From Thermoplasmata archaeon (lineage in GTDB: Archaea > Thermoplasmatota > Thermoplasmata > Thermoplasmatales > Thermoplasmataceae), in NCBI GenBank assembly GCA_021806345.1, contig JAJZXP010000301.1:1-64000 (forward strand): 64,000 nucleotides of DNA. The letters are read 5' to 3'. How positions within the stretch are numbered: position 1 is the first letter of the stretch; the number at the start of each line of letters is the position of its first letter. Below, piece after piece: positions 35,200 through 44,617 of the stretch. A program made the position numbers and the translations under genes. A model generated the notes under the pieces. It had not been told where the DNA came from, made no database searches, and saw only the letters and a program-made list of their open reading frames with translations.

Positions 35200-35829
35200 T
35201 CACTCCTGTTCCTCAAGTCCTTTCATGGAACTTACGAATCTTTCTGCGGAGGTTATATACCCTGCCAAAAAGAAAAAGATAAGCATTACGGTAAATGGGG
35301 TAATGTTAACCAATTCGTAATAATTGAACGGAAATATCAACTCTATTAAGATAACCACTAACATTAGCACAAGCCTGTCTGCCCTTCCTAATATGCCACC
35401 GTAATTCCTCTTAAGACCGAGTGCCTGAGCCTGGGTTCCCATATAACTTGTCATGAACACCCCCCCAAGTGCAAGAATCCCCAAGTACAAATTTCCGAAA
35501 ATGGAGAATGAGAATCCGGTGATAAGAGCAATATCAGAATACCTATCGAAGGTATGATCAAGCATGTCTCCTGCCTTTGAGCTTATGTTTCGTTTCCTGG
35601 CAACAAAACCATCAATGGCATCGAGAAATGAAGAAAATATGATCAATATAAAGGGAAAAATCAGGAAATATCTGTCGAGATACCTTCCAGTGATAGCAAG
35701 CAGAATACCCGCTATCAGGGCCAACAGGAATGATGTCTCTGTAAGTACATTTGGATTAAACCTCATAAAAGGCTTACTCGTTCTGTCAAGGATTGGATTT
35801 ATTTTCTCTCTCATGCTATCTAGTGCCAT
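35200..35829 (-). CDS. CDP-alcohol phosphatidyltransferase, probable archaetidylinositol phosphate synthase
   Basis: A 209-residue membrane enzyme. The full signature D-x2-DG-x2-AR-x8-G-x3-D-x3-D is present: Asp70, Asp73-Gly74, Ala77-Arg78, Gly87, Asp91 and Asp95. Six helices follow the usual layout. It transfers a CDP-activated archaeal lipid to a polyol head group; inositol phosphate is the commonest acceptor in archaea for this subfamily, with glycerol phosphate or serine as alternatives. Its start overlaps the upstream kinase gene by 14 bases, so the two are coupled. Confidence 0.85.
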   Translation of the reverse strand: MALDSMREKINPILDRTSKPFMRFNPNVLTETSFLLALIAGILLAITGRYLDRYFLIFPFILIIFSSFLDAIDGFVARKRNISSKAGDMLDHTFDRYSDIALITGFSFSIFGNLYLGILALGGVFMTSYMGTQAQALGLKRNYGGILGRADRLVLMLVVILIELIFPFNYYELVNITPFTVMLIFFFLAGYITSAERFVSSMKGLEEQE

Positions 35830-36289
35830 TGAAATTCAACCTCATTCTCTCTATAAAACTCAATGCGGTATTAAGACTATCCTTCTTTTCACTGTTTAAT
35901 CTTAAAATCCTTCTGTAGGGAAGCAGATCCTTTGCCTCATTCCAAATGCAGTCACTCTTTAGGCAATCTATATTTTCCTCTATTTTCTCCTTAGAATATC
36001 CTCTTAATCTGAGTCTGTCGACAAGAACATTCTCGTCGCATTCTGTTACTATGGCACAGTAACAACCCAGGAGATGGGAGTAGTGACCATCCAGTATATA
36101 CCCTTCAAAGTCAATTTTTTCCATTACACACTCAATTAGAACCTCGTCATTTTCCAAGCAACCCTGATCCATTGCAAATTTATTAAGATCCAGAGTCTTG
36201 AAGCCTTTCGATCTCAAAGCTTCGCACAGTGTGGTTTTTCCTGTCCCTGGTACTCCTGTTACCGCGACATTAAAGTTAAGGTTCGTCAA
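35816..36289 (-). CDS. Fap7-like adenylate kinase/ATPase
   Basis: A 157-residue P-loop protein. The Walker A motif is VTGVPGTGKTTL, the second acidic segment is GYILDGHYSHLL, and the lid is RLRGYSKEKIEENIDC. This is the Fap7/hCINAP (adenylate kinase 6-like) family, which has adenylate kinase activity and helps late 40S/30S subunit assembly. The TTG 36289 start is imposed by the frame, since the Walker strand follows at once. It overlaps the end of TiaS by 14 bases. Confidence 0.85.
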   Translation of the reverse strand: MTNLNFNVAVTGVPGTGKTTLCEALRSKGFKTLDLNKFAMDQGCLENDEVLIECVMEKIDFEGYILDGHYSHLLGCYCAIVTECDENVLVDRLRLRGYSKEKIEENIDCLKSDCIWNEAKDLLPYRRILRLNSEKKDSLNTALSFIERMRLNFNGTR

Positions 36290-37580
36290 GGGCTTCCCCC
36301 TCTAATTTCCATGGCATAGATAAATGTCTTCTAGCATATACTGGCGGTTCCATCAATTTCTGCTTTATGCTTCTATCTACTTTCACAAACACAGGGTCGG
36401 AAATTGTTTCGCATTTCCTGCATTTGAATTTTCGATTTCCGACGTTTCTCATATTCGTCCCGCAATTTTTGCATTTTGGTGTCTTTCTTTCATATATTTC
36501 TGAAAATTCCAATACCCTGATCTTCTCTATCTTCAGGCTTTCATTTCCAAAAGATCCATACGCCTGAATAAAGTCGTTGACCCTTAAGGATTCAACATTA
36601 TTCCTGAACTTTTTTGAGGGTTCAAAAACGATACAATTACAAACTTCACCATTTACGGACATTGAAAAATGTAAATGACCTCCAACATTTCTCGAGGGTG
36701 CTTTAACTATTCTTCCCGTTAAGAGATATGATGACAGATCTTGTAATTGACCTCCCTTAAAGGGAATAATATGATCATCAGTGCCCTGGTTAGTCTTGTA
36801 TATGAGAAAGTTTTCGTTATATTCTGGATATAATTTTCCTATTTCCATCTGAATCTTTCTGAGGTTCTCTGAATTCTTAGACCGAATTCCGTAGATTACT
36901 GGCGTTCTCTCTTTAGGGAAAAGACTGATAACATTCTCATCTTTCTCAAGATTATTAAATGTCGAACTATATTTCTCAGCTATATTGGCAATCTCATTTT
37001 TTACTTTTTTATTGATTTGCACTGGATGAGGATATTTATATGATATTAGCTCGTAAGTATGCTTAACTCCCTTCCAGGAAACCGCTGCGGTTGCTCCTAC
37101 CAGACCTCTTCCGGTTCCAAGTTTTCTGTAAACTCCATTATATTTTATTATCAATTTTTCCATGCAATCTACGCACACTTCACGATTCAGTGCCGTTCTA
37201 TAGATTTTTTCGGAAACTTGATCATCCAAAATAACAATTCCCGGATTGGTGTTTTCCTCGTTCTTTACATAATATCTTTCAACAACATTTTCAATTTCTC
37301 TGAGGACATCCTCTTTCGAAGAATTCAGGGAAACATCTTTTTCTAAAGACGAATATATACTCACACCATTGACCCTTCCAATACTAACTTCTCGTTGTCC
37401 ACTTCCCAGACTTATAGCAACAGCGCCATTTCCCCTTGTTTTATAGGGTAGATTAGGATTTAGACGTACTAACTCCGGAAATCCAATAATATTTTCTCTG
37501 AATCTGGAAACTATCTGGAGTCCTATATAAGTGGTGCATCCAGCAGTTCTGGAATCTGTATCATCAACGCCTATCTTCAG
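36276..37580 (-). CDS. tiaS: tRNA(Ile2) 2-agmatinylcytidine synthetase TiaS, with a CTG start
   Basis: A 434-residue enzyme that attaches agmatine to C34 of tRNA-Ile so that it reads AUA. The N-terminus, upstream of the first ATG-like start, is clearly coding: KIGVDDTDSRTAGCTTYIG is the TiaS opening, then TRGNGAVAISL, GTGRGLVGATAAV and TNQGTDDH. An OB domain and a C-terminal zinc ribbon (CKNCGTNMRN, FKCRKCETIS) complete it. No ATG, GTG or TTG lies between the upstream in-frame stop and KIGVDD. CTG 37580 precedes that segment, lies 7 bases after GGAGGT, and overlaps the uppS stop as CTGA. Without it a conserved N-terminal ~70 residues would be lost. Confidence 0.93.
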   Translation of the reverse strand: MKIGVDDTDSRTAGCTTYIGLQIVSRFRENIIGFPELVRLNPNLPYKTRGNGAVAISLGSGQREVSIGRVNGVSIYSSLEKDVSLNSSKEDVLREIENVVERYYVKNEENTNPGIVILDDQVSEKIYRTALNREVCVDCMEKLIIKYNGVYRKLGTGRGLVGATAAVSWKGVKHTYELISYKYPHPVQINKKVKNEIANIAEKYSSTFNNLEKDENVISLFPKERTPVIYGIRSKNSENLRKIQMEIGKLYPEYNENFLIYKTNQGTDDHIIPFKGGQLQDLSSYLLTGRIVKAPSRNVGGHLHFSMSVNGEVCNCIVFEPSKKFRNNVESLRVNDFIQAYGSFGNESLKIEKIRVLEFSEIYERKTPKCKNCGTNMRNVGNRKFKCRKCETISDPVFVKVDRSIKQKLMEPPVYARRHLSMPWKLEGEALDEP

Positions 37581-38356
37581 GTTCCGTACCTCCGTTTCCT
37601 CGTTTGATAAGATCTTACTGCTCTTAAGAAATCAAGTTTTCTTAATTCCGGCCAGTATACATCAGAAAAATATAGTTCAGAATATGCCCCCTGCCAGAGC
37701 AGAAAATTTGACACCCTCTCTTCTCCACTGGTTCTCAAAATAAGATCTGGATCAGGGATAGTGCCGTAATAGAGATATTTTTTAAAATTTTCCTCATTTA
37801 TTTCATCAATTGTTATTTTTCCATCCTTGTATTCCTCTGCTATTTTCTTGATACCGTCAATTATTTCTTCTCGCCCGCCGTAGGCCACAGCTATATTCAG
37901 GTAATATCCGTCATAGTCCTTGGTAAATTCCTGCACCTTCCTAATGGATTCCTGTAGATACTCAGGCACACTTTCAATACTGCCAATCACCCTCACCCTG
38001 ATTTTATTCCTGATCACCCTCTGGTCTTCCATAAGGTTCAAAAGTGACCTGCTGATTAGCTGAAAAAGGAATTCAACCTCGCTATTTTCTCTTCTGAAAT
38101 TTTCAGTTGAAAAGGCGAAAACAGTTACAACTTTTGTTCCGATTTCCATGCACCATTCAAGAACTTCTTCCAGTTTTTCTTTACCTCTAACATGTCCTAT
38201 GTTTGAATCCATGCTGTTTTTTTTGGCATATCTCCTGTTTCCATCAGTAATTATTCCAACATGGTATGGGATCTTTCCATCTTTAAAAATTTGCTCAAGA
38301 AGTACCTTTTCGTAAATTTGTTCTGTAAGATCTCCCAATTTTCGACTAAAGCTCAT
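37577..38356 (-). CDS. uppS: Cis-prenyltransferase (undecaprenyl diphosphate synthase family)
   Basis: About 259 residues. The diphosphate-binding Asp38 is in GIITDGNRRYAKK, FAFSTENFRR is motif II/III, YLNIAVAYGGREEI follows, and DLILRTSGEERVSNFLLWQ plus SELYFSDVYWPE close the active site. It makes the long-chain polyprenyl carrier for glycan assembly, in archaea usually C55-C60. I chose ATG 38356 because it makes an ATGA overlap with trm5; an in-frame GTG lies nine bases upstream. Confidence 0.93.
   Translation of the reverse strand: MSFSRKLGDLTEQIYEKVLLEQIFKDGKIPYHVGIITDGNRRYAKKNSMDSNIGHVRGKEKLEEVLEWCMEIGTKVVTVFAFSTENFRRENSEVEFLFQLISRSLLNLMEDQRVIRNKIRVRVIGSIESVPEYLQESIRKVQEFTKDYDGYYLNIAVAYGGREEIIDGIKKIAEEYKDGKITIDEINEENFKKYLYYGTIPDPDLILRTSGEERVSNFLLWQGAYSELYFSDVYWPELRKLDFLRAVRSYQTRKRRYGT
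37588..37593 (-). promoter_or_regulatory. Ribosome-binding site GGAGGT for the CTG start of tiaS
   Basis: On the minus strand GGAGGT lies inside the 3' end of uppS and seven bases before CTG 37580. It is a near-perfect match to the anti-Shine-Dalgarno sequence and decides the unusual start. The CTG overlaps the uppS TGA by two bases, so ribosomes ending uppS could restart here. Confidence 0.75.
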
Positions 38357-39309
38357 TCTAACCACCTGAATTCAAGACTGTATAAGGATCTTTTAGTTGA
38401 ATAACCATGTACAACTCTTTTCCTTTGAATCTCCAGGTTCATTGCCTTGAGTTCTTCCATAACCTTTCCTATTCCTTCTTGGTCTTCGACAAAGTATATA
38501 TTTAAAATTCCGTAGTTTTTCAGGTGCTCAAGCACTAAATCAAGATTTTGATATCTGTTCACAGGATTATTCATTATTATTCTATCAAATAAATCAAACT
38601 TTTTTATTGTTTTATATGAATCCCCATTTAACGTCTCTATGTTAGAGAGCAATTTATTCTTAGCAATATTTTGCTCCAGCAAATTTATTGCTTCCGGGTT
38701 AATGTCGCACGAAACAATGTTGCAGTTCCTCACTTTTGCAATGTTGAGTGTGACTGGTCCGAGACCACAGAACATATCAAATATATTTTCTCCGTTACTA
38801 ACAGATTTTGAAAGTAACAGGCGCTCGGTTGAAAGTCTGGGAGAAAAATAAACTTTTTTAACATTAACCGTCATCAGAATGTTGTTTTCCCTATATTCAG
38901 TTACGGGGTCATCTTCACCTCTTAGAATCTGCAACTCTCTGAGACGAAATTCTCCGTTTATTCCTTTATCCAGATATATAGTTCTGATATTCGGTTTAGA
39001 TATCAGGATAGAATTTGCTATTCTGTCTTTGTCGATCCCTCTCCTATCGTGGATTATGGCTATCTCCCCTATCTGGTCGAAAGCTCCAGCATGCCCCGAA
39101 GGCTGAACTCTTACATCTCGTTTAACACTTTCAAGAATCACTGATTCCCCATGTTCATAATTCGAATTAACGGGTATCAACACGTTTTGGCCGTCTTTTT
39201 TTATTTCATACTGCTCCAGAAAATAACCACTTTTACGAAGCTTAAGAATTTCCTTCTGGGCCATTTCCTTTGGTACTTTGAGATGTTTTACACTATCCAG
39301 TGCGATCAC
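38353..39309 (-). CDS. trm5: tRNA (guanine37-N1)-methyltransferase Trm5
   Basis: A 318-residue SAM enzyme that methylates G37, preventing frameshifts. An N-terminal D1-like domain has HAGAFDQIGEIAIIH; VYFSPRLSTERLLLSK precedes the Rossmann motif FDMFCGLGPVTLNIAK; IMNNPVNRYQNLD is the catalytic loop (usually NLP, here NNP). The start is GTG 39309, inside the end of hel308. Length suits the shorter archaeal Trm5 forms. A wyosine-pathway relative (Taw2) is less likely given the motif set. Confidence 0.88.
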   Translation of the reverse strand: MIALDSVKHLKVPKEMAQKEILKLRKSGYFLEQYEIKKDGQNVLIPVNSNYEHGESVILESVKRDVRVQPSGHAGAFDQIGEIAIIHDRRGIDKDRIANSILISKPNIRTIYLDKGINGEFRLRELQILRGEDDPVTEYRENNILMTVNVKKVYFSPRLSTERLLLSKSVSNGENIFDMFCGLGPVTLNIAKVRNCNIVSCDINPEAINLLEQNIAKNKLLSNIETLNGDSYKTIKKFDLFDRIIMNNPVNRYQNLDLVLEHLKNYGILNIYFVEDQEGIGKVMEELKAMNLEIQRKRVVHGYSTKRSLYSLEFRWLE

Positions 39310-41353
39310 CTATTAATTTAGCGTCTCTGATTATATTCTCTGCAAGTTTCATTGAAATACCCCGTATGCTTGCCAATTTCTCAATTCTTGACTCTGCCAC
39401 GTCTTTTGCAGTCTTTAATCCAATATTCCATATTCTTCTTGCCCTTACTCTCCCTACGTTTGGAATTGCCACCAGATTCATTATTTCTTCCTTAACCCCT
39501 TCCCTAAGTCTGAAACTCAACACATCCAGTGGATATGAAAATTCTCTCCTAAACTCTGCAGCCAGCCTGGAGCCAGCTTTGGCAATCCATTCAGCAGTTG
39601 AAACTCTTCCTTCAATATCTCCAGATCCAACCTTGAATTTTTCCTCTATTTCGTAAATTGGGACTTCACCAATCCAATCATTCAGAAGCAATGCAGTTTT
39701 TGCTGCAGCCAGATCATCTTCATCTTCTGGCGAAATCTCCATTTGGGAGAAAAATTCCGTTAGAATAGGGCTGTCATCCCTATTCACATAAAGCGTCAAA
39801 ATATCTGGTGTTTTGCAGATGTTATATAACATTAAAAGAGGTTCAGGCTGTCTATCATCTTTCTCCAGCATGTCAAGAATAATCTGTGATGTCTCTGGGT
39901 CAATATACAGGTTTGATGTTATGGTACCTAGCCTTTCAGGGGCAAGCAGGTCGTATTTTTCATTTATGAAACCGTAGTTTAAGAGATAATCAATAACGCT
40001 GTCAATATCCTCTCTCAAACTTCCCTTATCATTTTGATATGAATAAAATGTAGAGTCAAAGAAATCATAGACTTTCTGTCTGGAGTTGCAAAATCCATTG
40101 CTGATTAGAGCCAGTGTGTTGAATCTTATTATTTTTTCATTTCCCATTTTTGAAAGAACCGGTTCAACTCCGTTGATAAACATATCTTCAATTTTCTCCT
40201 TTGCGCCCTCAGATTGGCAATATATGAATGCATGCCCGAACTTATCATATTTTGGCCTTCCAGCCCTACCGAGCATCTGCTCAACTTCCATGTTAGAAAT
40301 AAATGAGGAATAACCATCAGAGAATCTTGTCAGATCTCTTATCAAAACTGCTCTTGCCGGAAGATTAATTCCTGCAGCAAGAGTCGGGGTTGCCGTCAAC
40401 ACTCTAATCTTGCCATTCTTGAAATTTTCCTCAACGAATTGCCTCATTTTCATATCCAGTCCTGCATGGTGGAAAGCCACACCATGCATTACAGTCTTAG
40501 TGAGTATACTTACAGCTCTATCCCCCTCATCAGATGGAACCTCAACTCCTGCTGGATAAAACTTCTCATTAATGTGAGCCGCAATATCTGAACAAAACTT
40601 TTCTGCTCGCTTACGGGTGTTCAGGAAAATCAGGACCTGTCCACCATCACCGAGAATATTTTGAATGAGTTCGTAAATGTCAATTTTTGACTTCGATAAC
40701 TCTTCAGAATTCTCATTAAATATCCTGTCTTTGAAAACTATGAATCTCTCTAGAGGGACAGGTCTAAAATCACTTTCAATCACAGTTGCGTTAAGCCATT
40801 CTCCGATCTGAGCTGCATTTTTAAGTGTTGCCGACAAACCAATTATCTGTAAGTCAGGGTTGACGAGTTTGGAGATAGTGCATATAACCTCAAGCGTGGG
40901 ACCTCTGGTGCTGTCTCCTACATTATGAACTTCATCAACAACCATCACCGCTAGTTGATTGAAGTAATCGGGGTCGTGATGCATAAGTGAATCTGCCTTT
41001 TCTGAAGTGCATACTATAACATCAAATCTTCCAATCACTGCACTGCTGGCATCCAGATCGCCAACGCTAAGTCCAACTGAAAATCTGCCTTCTGAAAGAA
41101 CTTTAAGTTCCTCAAATTTTTCTCTTGCAAGCGCTTTTAATGGAGATATATAAATTGATTTAAGACCCATATTCGCCGCTCTTAAAATCGCATAGTAAGC
41201 AATAAGCGACTTACCTGAGGCAGTCGGAACAGAAACTAGAACGCTGTTTCCATTTTCAATCGCATCAATTGACTTAAGTTGATGATCATACAACTTTACG
41301 TCCTGACCATCGAAATAATGTTTCTTGATTATTTCCATGGAAGAAGAGACCAT
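39293..41353 (-). CDS. hel308: Hel308 DNA repair helicase
   Basis: About 686 residues of an archaeal superfamily 2 helicase that unwinds lagging strands at stalled forks. Walker A is VPTASGKSLIAYY, motif II is VVDEVHNVGD (DEVH rather than the commoner DEAH/DEMH), motif III is LSATLKNAAQIGEWL, and motif VI is EQMLGRAGRPKYDKFG. The winged helix, ratchet domain and C-terminal helix-hairpin-helix (LVAIPNVGRVRARRIW, IASIRGISMKLAENII) are present. I chose ATG 41353; a TTG lies six bases upstream. It overlaps trm5 by 17 bases. Confidence 0.95.
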   Translation of the reverse strand: MVSSSMEIIKKHYFDGQDVKLYDHQLKSIDAIENGNSVLVSVPTASGKSLIAYYAILRAANMGLKSIYISPLKALAREKFEELKVLSEGRFSVGLSVGDLDASSAVIGRFDVIVCTSEKADSLMHHDPDYFNQLAVMVVDEVHNVGDSTRGPTLEVICTISKLVNPDLQIIGLSATLKNAAQIGEWLNATVIESDFRPVPLERFIVFKDRIFNENSEELSKSKIDIYELIQNILGDGGQVLIFLNTRKRAEKFCSDIAAHINEKFYPAGVEVPSDEGDRAVSILTKTVMHGVAFHHAGLDMKMRQFVEENFKNGKIRVLTATPTLAAGINLPARAVLIRDLTRFSDGYSSFISNMEVEQMLGRAGRPKYDKFGHAFIYCQSEGAKEKIEDMFINGVEPVLSKMGNEKIIRFNTLALISNGFCNSRQKVYDFFDSTFYSYQNDKGSLREDIDSVIDYLLNYGFINEKYDLLAPERLGTITSNLYIDPETSQIILDMLEKDDRQPEPLLMLYNICKTPDILTLYVNRDDSPILTEFFSQMEISPEDEDDLAAAKTALLLNDWIGEVPIYEIEEKFKVGSGDIEGRVSTAEWIAKAGSRLAAEFRREFSYPLDVLSFRLREGVKEEIMNLVAIPNVGRVRARRIWNIGLKTAKDVAESRIEKLASIRGISMKLAENIIRDAKLIGDRTG

Positions 41354-41470
41354 TTTCAAGAATTCAAGAGACTATTATTAACATTTATGAACAAGATGAT
41401 ATTTTGATATTAAGTTGACGTTGACCTTCGAGAAATTCTCTACTTATAAAAACCATTTATCTTCGAACAA

Positions 41471-42175
41471 TTGCCAAATAATAGCAGAAAAAAAATAAGC
41501 CCATTGAAAAAGGAAAAAAAGAATAGCACAGAAATATATGGAATATTATTGAATAGACCTTACGTGATTCTAAATATGGCGCAAAGCATCAATGGGTTCA
41601 TCTCTGGACCAAGCGGAAGCAGGGTGGTAATCTCGAGTACGGAGGACAGGGACAGGGTTCTTAAAATGAGGGGTGAATCTGACGGGATACTGGTAGGTTC
41701 GCAGACAGTTGAAAATGACAATCCTGAACTAACTACACCCTATAACCCGGACCTTGTAAGAATAGTTATAGACCCGGATTGCAGGCTGAAAGAAAACTTC
41801 AAAATAATGGATGGTTCAAGAAGAACATTTGTTCTTAACAGTATCAGAGATGGAATATTCACAAATGGAGTAGAATTTGTTAAATGCAAAAAGCCTTTTG
41901 ATCTTGCTTTTGCACTAGAGATCTTAAAAGACAGGGGAATAAGTAGATTGCTGGTCGAAGGTGGGGAATTCACGGCAGGAAGTTTTTTGAAATCTGGCTT
42001 TGTTGATGAGTTTTACATTTTTATTGGGAATCTAATACTGCCGAATGGAGGCAAAAGGACCCCTTTTACACTTAAAGAGGCAAGAAATGTTATAGTTGAT
42101 GCGAATATTCTAAACGGTGGCATTCTGTTAAAACTGGATGCCTCAAAATTTAAAGGTAATGAAAATGAAGAGTAA
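41471..42175 (+). CDS. Archaeal riboflavin-pathway reductase (RibD C-terminal type)
   Basis: A protein of up to 234 residues that reduces the ribosyl group of 2,5-diamino-6-ribosylamino-pyrimidinone 5'-phosphate in riboflavin synthesis. Family segments are PYVILNMAQSINGFISG, DGILVGSQTVENDNPELT, and RLLVEGGEFTAGSFLKSGFVDEF. The frame opens at TTG 41471 with a lysine-rich 25-residue head; the conserved part begins after TTG 41549 (NRPYVI), which is an equally good start. Its end overlaps ahcY. Confidence 0.88.
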   Translation: MPNNSRKKISPLKKEKKNSTEIYGILLNRPYVILNMAQSINGFISGPSGSRVVISSTEDRDRVLKMRGESDGILVGSQTVENDNPELTTPYNPDLVRIVIDPDCRLKENFKIMDGSRRTFVLNSIRDGIFTNGVEFVKCKKPFDLAFALEILKDRGISRLLVEGGEFTAGSFLKSGFVDEFYIFIGNLILPNGGKRTPFTLKEARNVIVDANILNGGILLKLDASKFKGNENEE

Positions 42176-43394
42176 TGGTTACTTAAGATTGGACTGGGCA
42201 AGAAGGCATATGCCAGTGGTTGCAAGCATCAGGGAACGGTTCATAAAAGAACAACCCTTCAAGGGAATAAGAATAGGAATGGCACTTCATGTTGAAGCAA
42301 AGACCGGTATTCTGGCTCTACTAATGAAAGAAGGCGGTGCTGATGTTACCATGTCATCATGCAATCCACTAAGTACGGACGACGCAGTCGTTAAGTCCCT
42401 AATAGAAGATTATGGAATGAAAGTATTCGCAAAAAAAGGGGAAACAGAGAAAGAGTACTATGAATATTTAAACCGCGTAATTGACAGTAAACCTCAGATA
42501 ATTGTTGATGACGGTGGAGATTTGGTAAAACTGCTTCACACCTCACGTTCTGAGATGAGAGATTTCGTGATCGGCGGTAACGAGGAAACCACAACTGGTG
42601 TTAGTAGACTACTGAATATGGAGAAGAAAAACCAATTGAAATTTCCTATGTTTGATGTAAACGATGCAGACATGAAGCACCTGTTTGATAACAGATACGG
42701 AACAGGACAGAGTGCACTTGATGGAATAATGAATGCAACCAACATATTGATAGCGGGAAAAACAGTCACTATAGTAGGATATGGTTTTTGTGGAAAGGGC
42801 GTTGCACTCAGGATGAAAGGACTCGGGGCAAACGTTATCATAACTGAAGTAGATCCAATAAGAGCCAACGAAGCATTAATGGAAGGATTTAGGGTAATGC
42901 CTGTTGAAAGAGCATTGAAGATATCTGACATGGTGGTAACGGTGACGGGCGTTAAATCAGTTGTAGATATTAACACCCTAAAGGAGTCAAAAGACGGAAT
43001 AATCCTATCCAACGCTGGTCACTTTAACAATGAAATAGAGCTTGATAACCTTTCCAAAGAGAGCAGTTCTGTTGAGCAGGTAAGAGACTTTGTTAGCTGC
43101 TACAATCTGAAGAATGGGAAGAAGATTTATGTAATCGCAGATGGCAGGTTAGTAAATCTAGCAGCAGGACAGGGACATCCAGTTGAAATAATGGATATGA
43201 GCTTTGCAATTCAGGCTTTGACGGCAGAGCATTTATTAAAAAATCATAAATCTCTTGAAAACAGGGTCTATTCAGTTCCCAAGGAAGTGGATACCTCTGT
43301 AGCAATTATTAGATTAAAGAGTATCGGAGTGGAAATTGATACTCCAAGCGAGGAACAAATCAGATACAGAGATTCATGGGAAGAAGGCACATGA
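42159..43394 (+). CDS. ahcY: S-adenosylhomocysteine hydrolase
   Basis: About 411 residues. It splits S-adenosylhomocysteine into homocysteine and adenosine (or an inosine analogue in some archaea), relieving product inhibition of methyltransferases. Substrate segments are LDWARRHMPV and MSSCNPLSTDDAV; the NAD-binding site is VTIVGYGFCGKGVA; NAGHFNNEIE follows. I chose ATG 42159; ATG 42138 and 42165 are alternatives. It overlaps the riboflavin reductase by 17 bases and the next gene as ATGA. Confidence 0.93.
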   Translation: MKMKSNGYLRLDWARRHMPVVASIRERFIKEQPFKGIRIGMALHVEAKTGILALLMKEGGADVTMSSCNPLSTDDAVVKSLIEDYGMKVFAKKGETEKEYYEYLNRVIDSKPQIIVDDGGDLVKLLHTSRSEMRDFVIGGNEETTTGVSRLLNMEKKNQLKFPMFDVNDADMKHLFDNRYGTGQSALDGIMNATNILIAGKTVTIVGYGFCGKGVALRMKGLGANVIITEVDPIRANEALMEGFRVMPVERALKISDMVVTVTGVKSVVDINTLKESKDGIILSNAGHFNNEIELDNLSKESSSVEQVRDFVSCYNLKNGKKIYVIADGRLVNLAAGQGHPVEIMDMSFAIQALTAEHLLKNHKSLENRVYSVPKEVDTSVAIIRLKSIGVEIDTPSEEQIRYRDSWEEGT

Positions 43395-44611
43395 GATACA
43401 AGAAAAGCATTGTTCTAATAATAATGGACGGACTTGGAGATCGGCCATCAGAAAAATTTTGTGGCAAAACACCAATGGAAGCAGCATATATCCCAAATAT
43501 GAACCATCTGGCAAGAGGATCGATATGTGGGTTGATGCACCCTTATGATTACGGGATAACGTGTGGATCTGACACTTCTCATCTCTCTATGCTTGGATAT
43601 GATCCCAAGAAATACTACACGGGTCGTGGGCCATTTGAGGCAATGGGACTGGGGATGAAAGTAGAACCAGGTGACATTGCATTCCGAGCTAACTATGCAA
43701 CACGTGAAGGAGATTTAATAATAGATAGACGGGCAGGAAGAATCACAAAGAGCACAGAAGATTTGAGCAGGGCAATCTCAATGACTGTTGACAACGTAAA
43801 AATAGAAGTGAAATCTGGAGTGGAACACAGGGCAGCACTGGTAATGAAAGGTGACAATCTTTCGGATAAAGTTTCCGATAGCGACCCGCACAGCACAGGG
43901 AAACGAGTTCTAAGTCCAATGGAATTGGAACCTTCTGGTGAAAAAACAGCAAAAGTCATAGGAAAATATCTGGAAAAATCAAGACAGATACTCGATAATC
44001 ACCCATTCAATTCTGATCTGAAGAGACACGGTCTTCCCATGGCAAACGAACTTTTGCTGAGGGGAGCTGGTACTGTGCCAGAACTTGAAAGTTTCAAGCA
44101 GAAATATAACCTGAATTCAGCCTTTATAATTGGTATTCCAATGATAAAGGGACTTGCGGAAATGCTTGGGATGGAGGAAATAAAGGTAAGCGGTGTCACA
44201 GGAAGCACAAATACAAACTATAAGGGGAAAATAAAAGGAATAGTTGACAATGTGGCGAATTTTGATTTCATATTAGTGAATATAAAGGCGAATGATGTTG
44301 CCGCCCATGACCGAAACCCAGAACTGAAACGAGAAGTCATGGAGAAAATTGATGAAGCCATTGAACCTCTCAATCAACTTCTTGACACTTCATTGATAAT
44401 ATTTACAGGTGATCACTCCACCTCATCCATATCTGGAGAACATACTGGTGATCCTGTTCCAATCATGTTCTGTTCGGAAGGAATAAATAAAATTCCAGCA
44501 GATGGATTCAGCGAAAGCAAGTGTGCAAAAACTGGTTTCTCACTAAGGGGGATAAATGTCATGGACTATGCTCTCCAATTGACGGAGAGATTAGAAAAGT
44601 ATGGGGCCTAG
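43391..44611 (+). CDS. apgM: 2,3-bisphosphoglycerate-independent phosphoglycerate mutase (archaeal type)
   Basis: About 406 residues of the alkaline-phosphatase superfamily. It interconverts 3- and 2-phosphoglycerate. IIMDGLGDRP has the first metal Asp, TCGSDTSHLSMLGYDP the active-site Ser region, VNIKANDVAAHDRNP and IFTGDHSTSSISGEHTGDPVP the later metal ligands. All metal-binding residues are visible. The start ATG 43391 overlaps the ahcY stop; it converges on glmM. Confidence 0.95.
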   Translation: MRYKKSIVLIIMDGLGDRPSEKFCGKTPMEAAYIPNMNHLARGSICGLMHPYDYGITCGSDTSHLSMLGYDPKKYYTGRGPFEAMGLGMKVEPGDIAFRANYATREGDLIIDRRAGRITKSTEDLSRAISMTVDNVKIEVKSGVEHRAALVMKGDNLSDKVSDSDPHSTGKRVLSPMELEPSGEKTAKVIGKYLEKSRQILDNHPFNSDLKRHGLPMANELLLRGAGTVPELESFKQKYNLNSAFIIGIPMIKGLAEMLGMEEIKVSGVTGSTNTNYKGKIKGIVDNVANFDFILVNIKANDVAAHDRNPELKREVMEKIDEAIEPLNQLLDTSLIIFTGDHSTSSISGEHTGDPVPIMFCSEGINKIPADGFSESKCAKTGFSLRGINVMDYALQLTERLEKYGA

Positions 44612-44617
44612 ATCATC

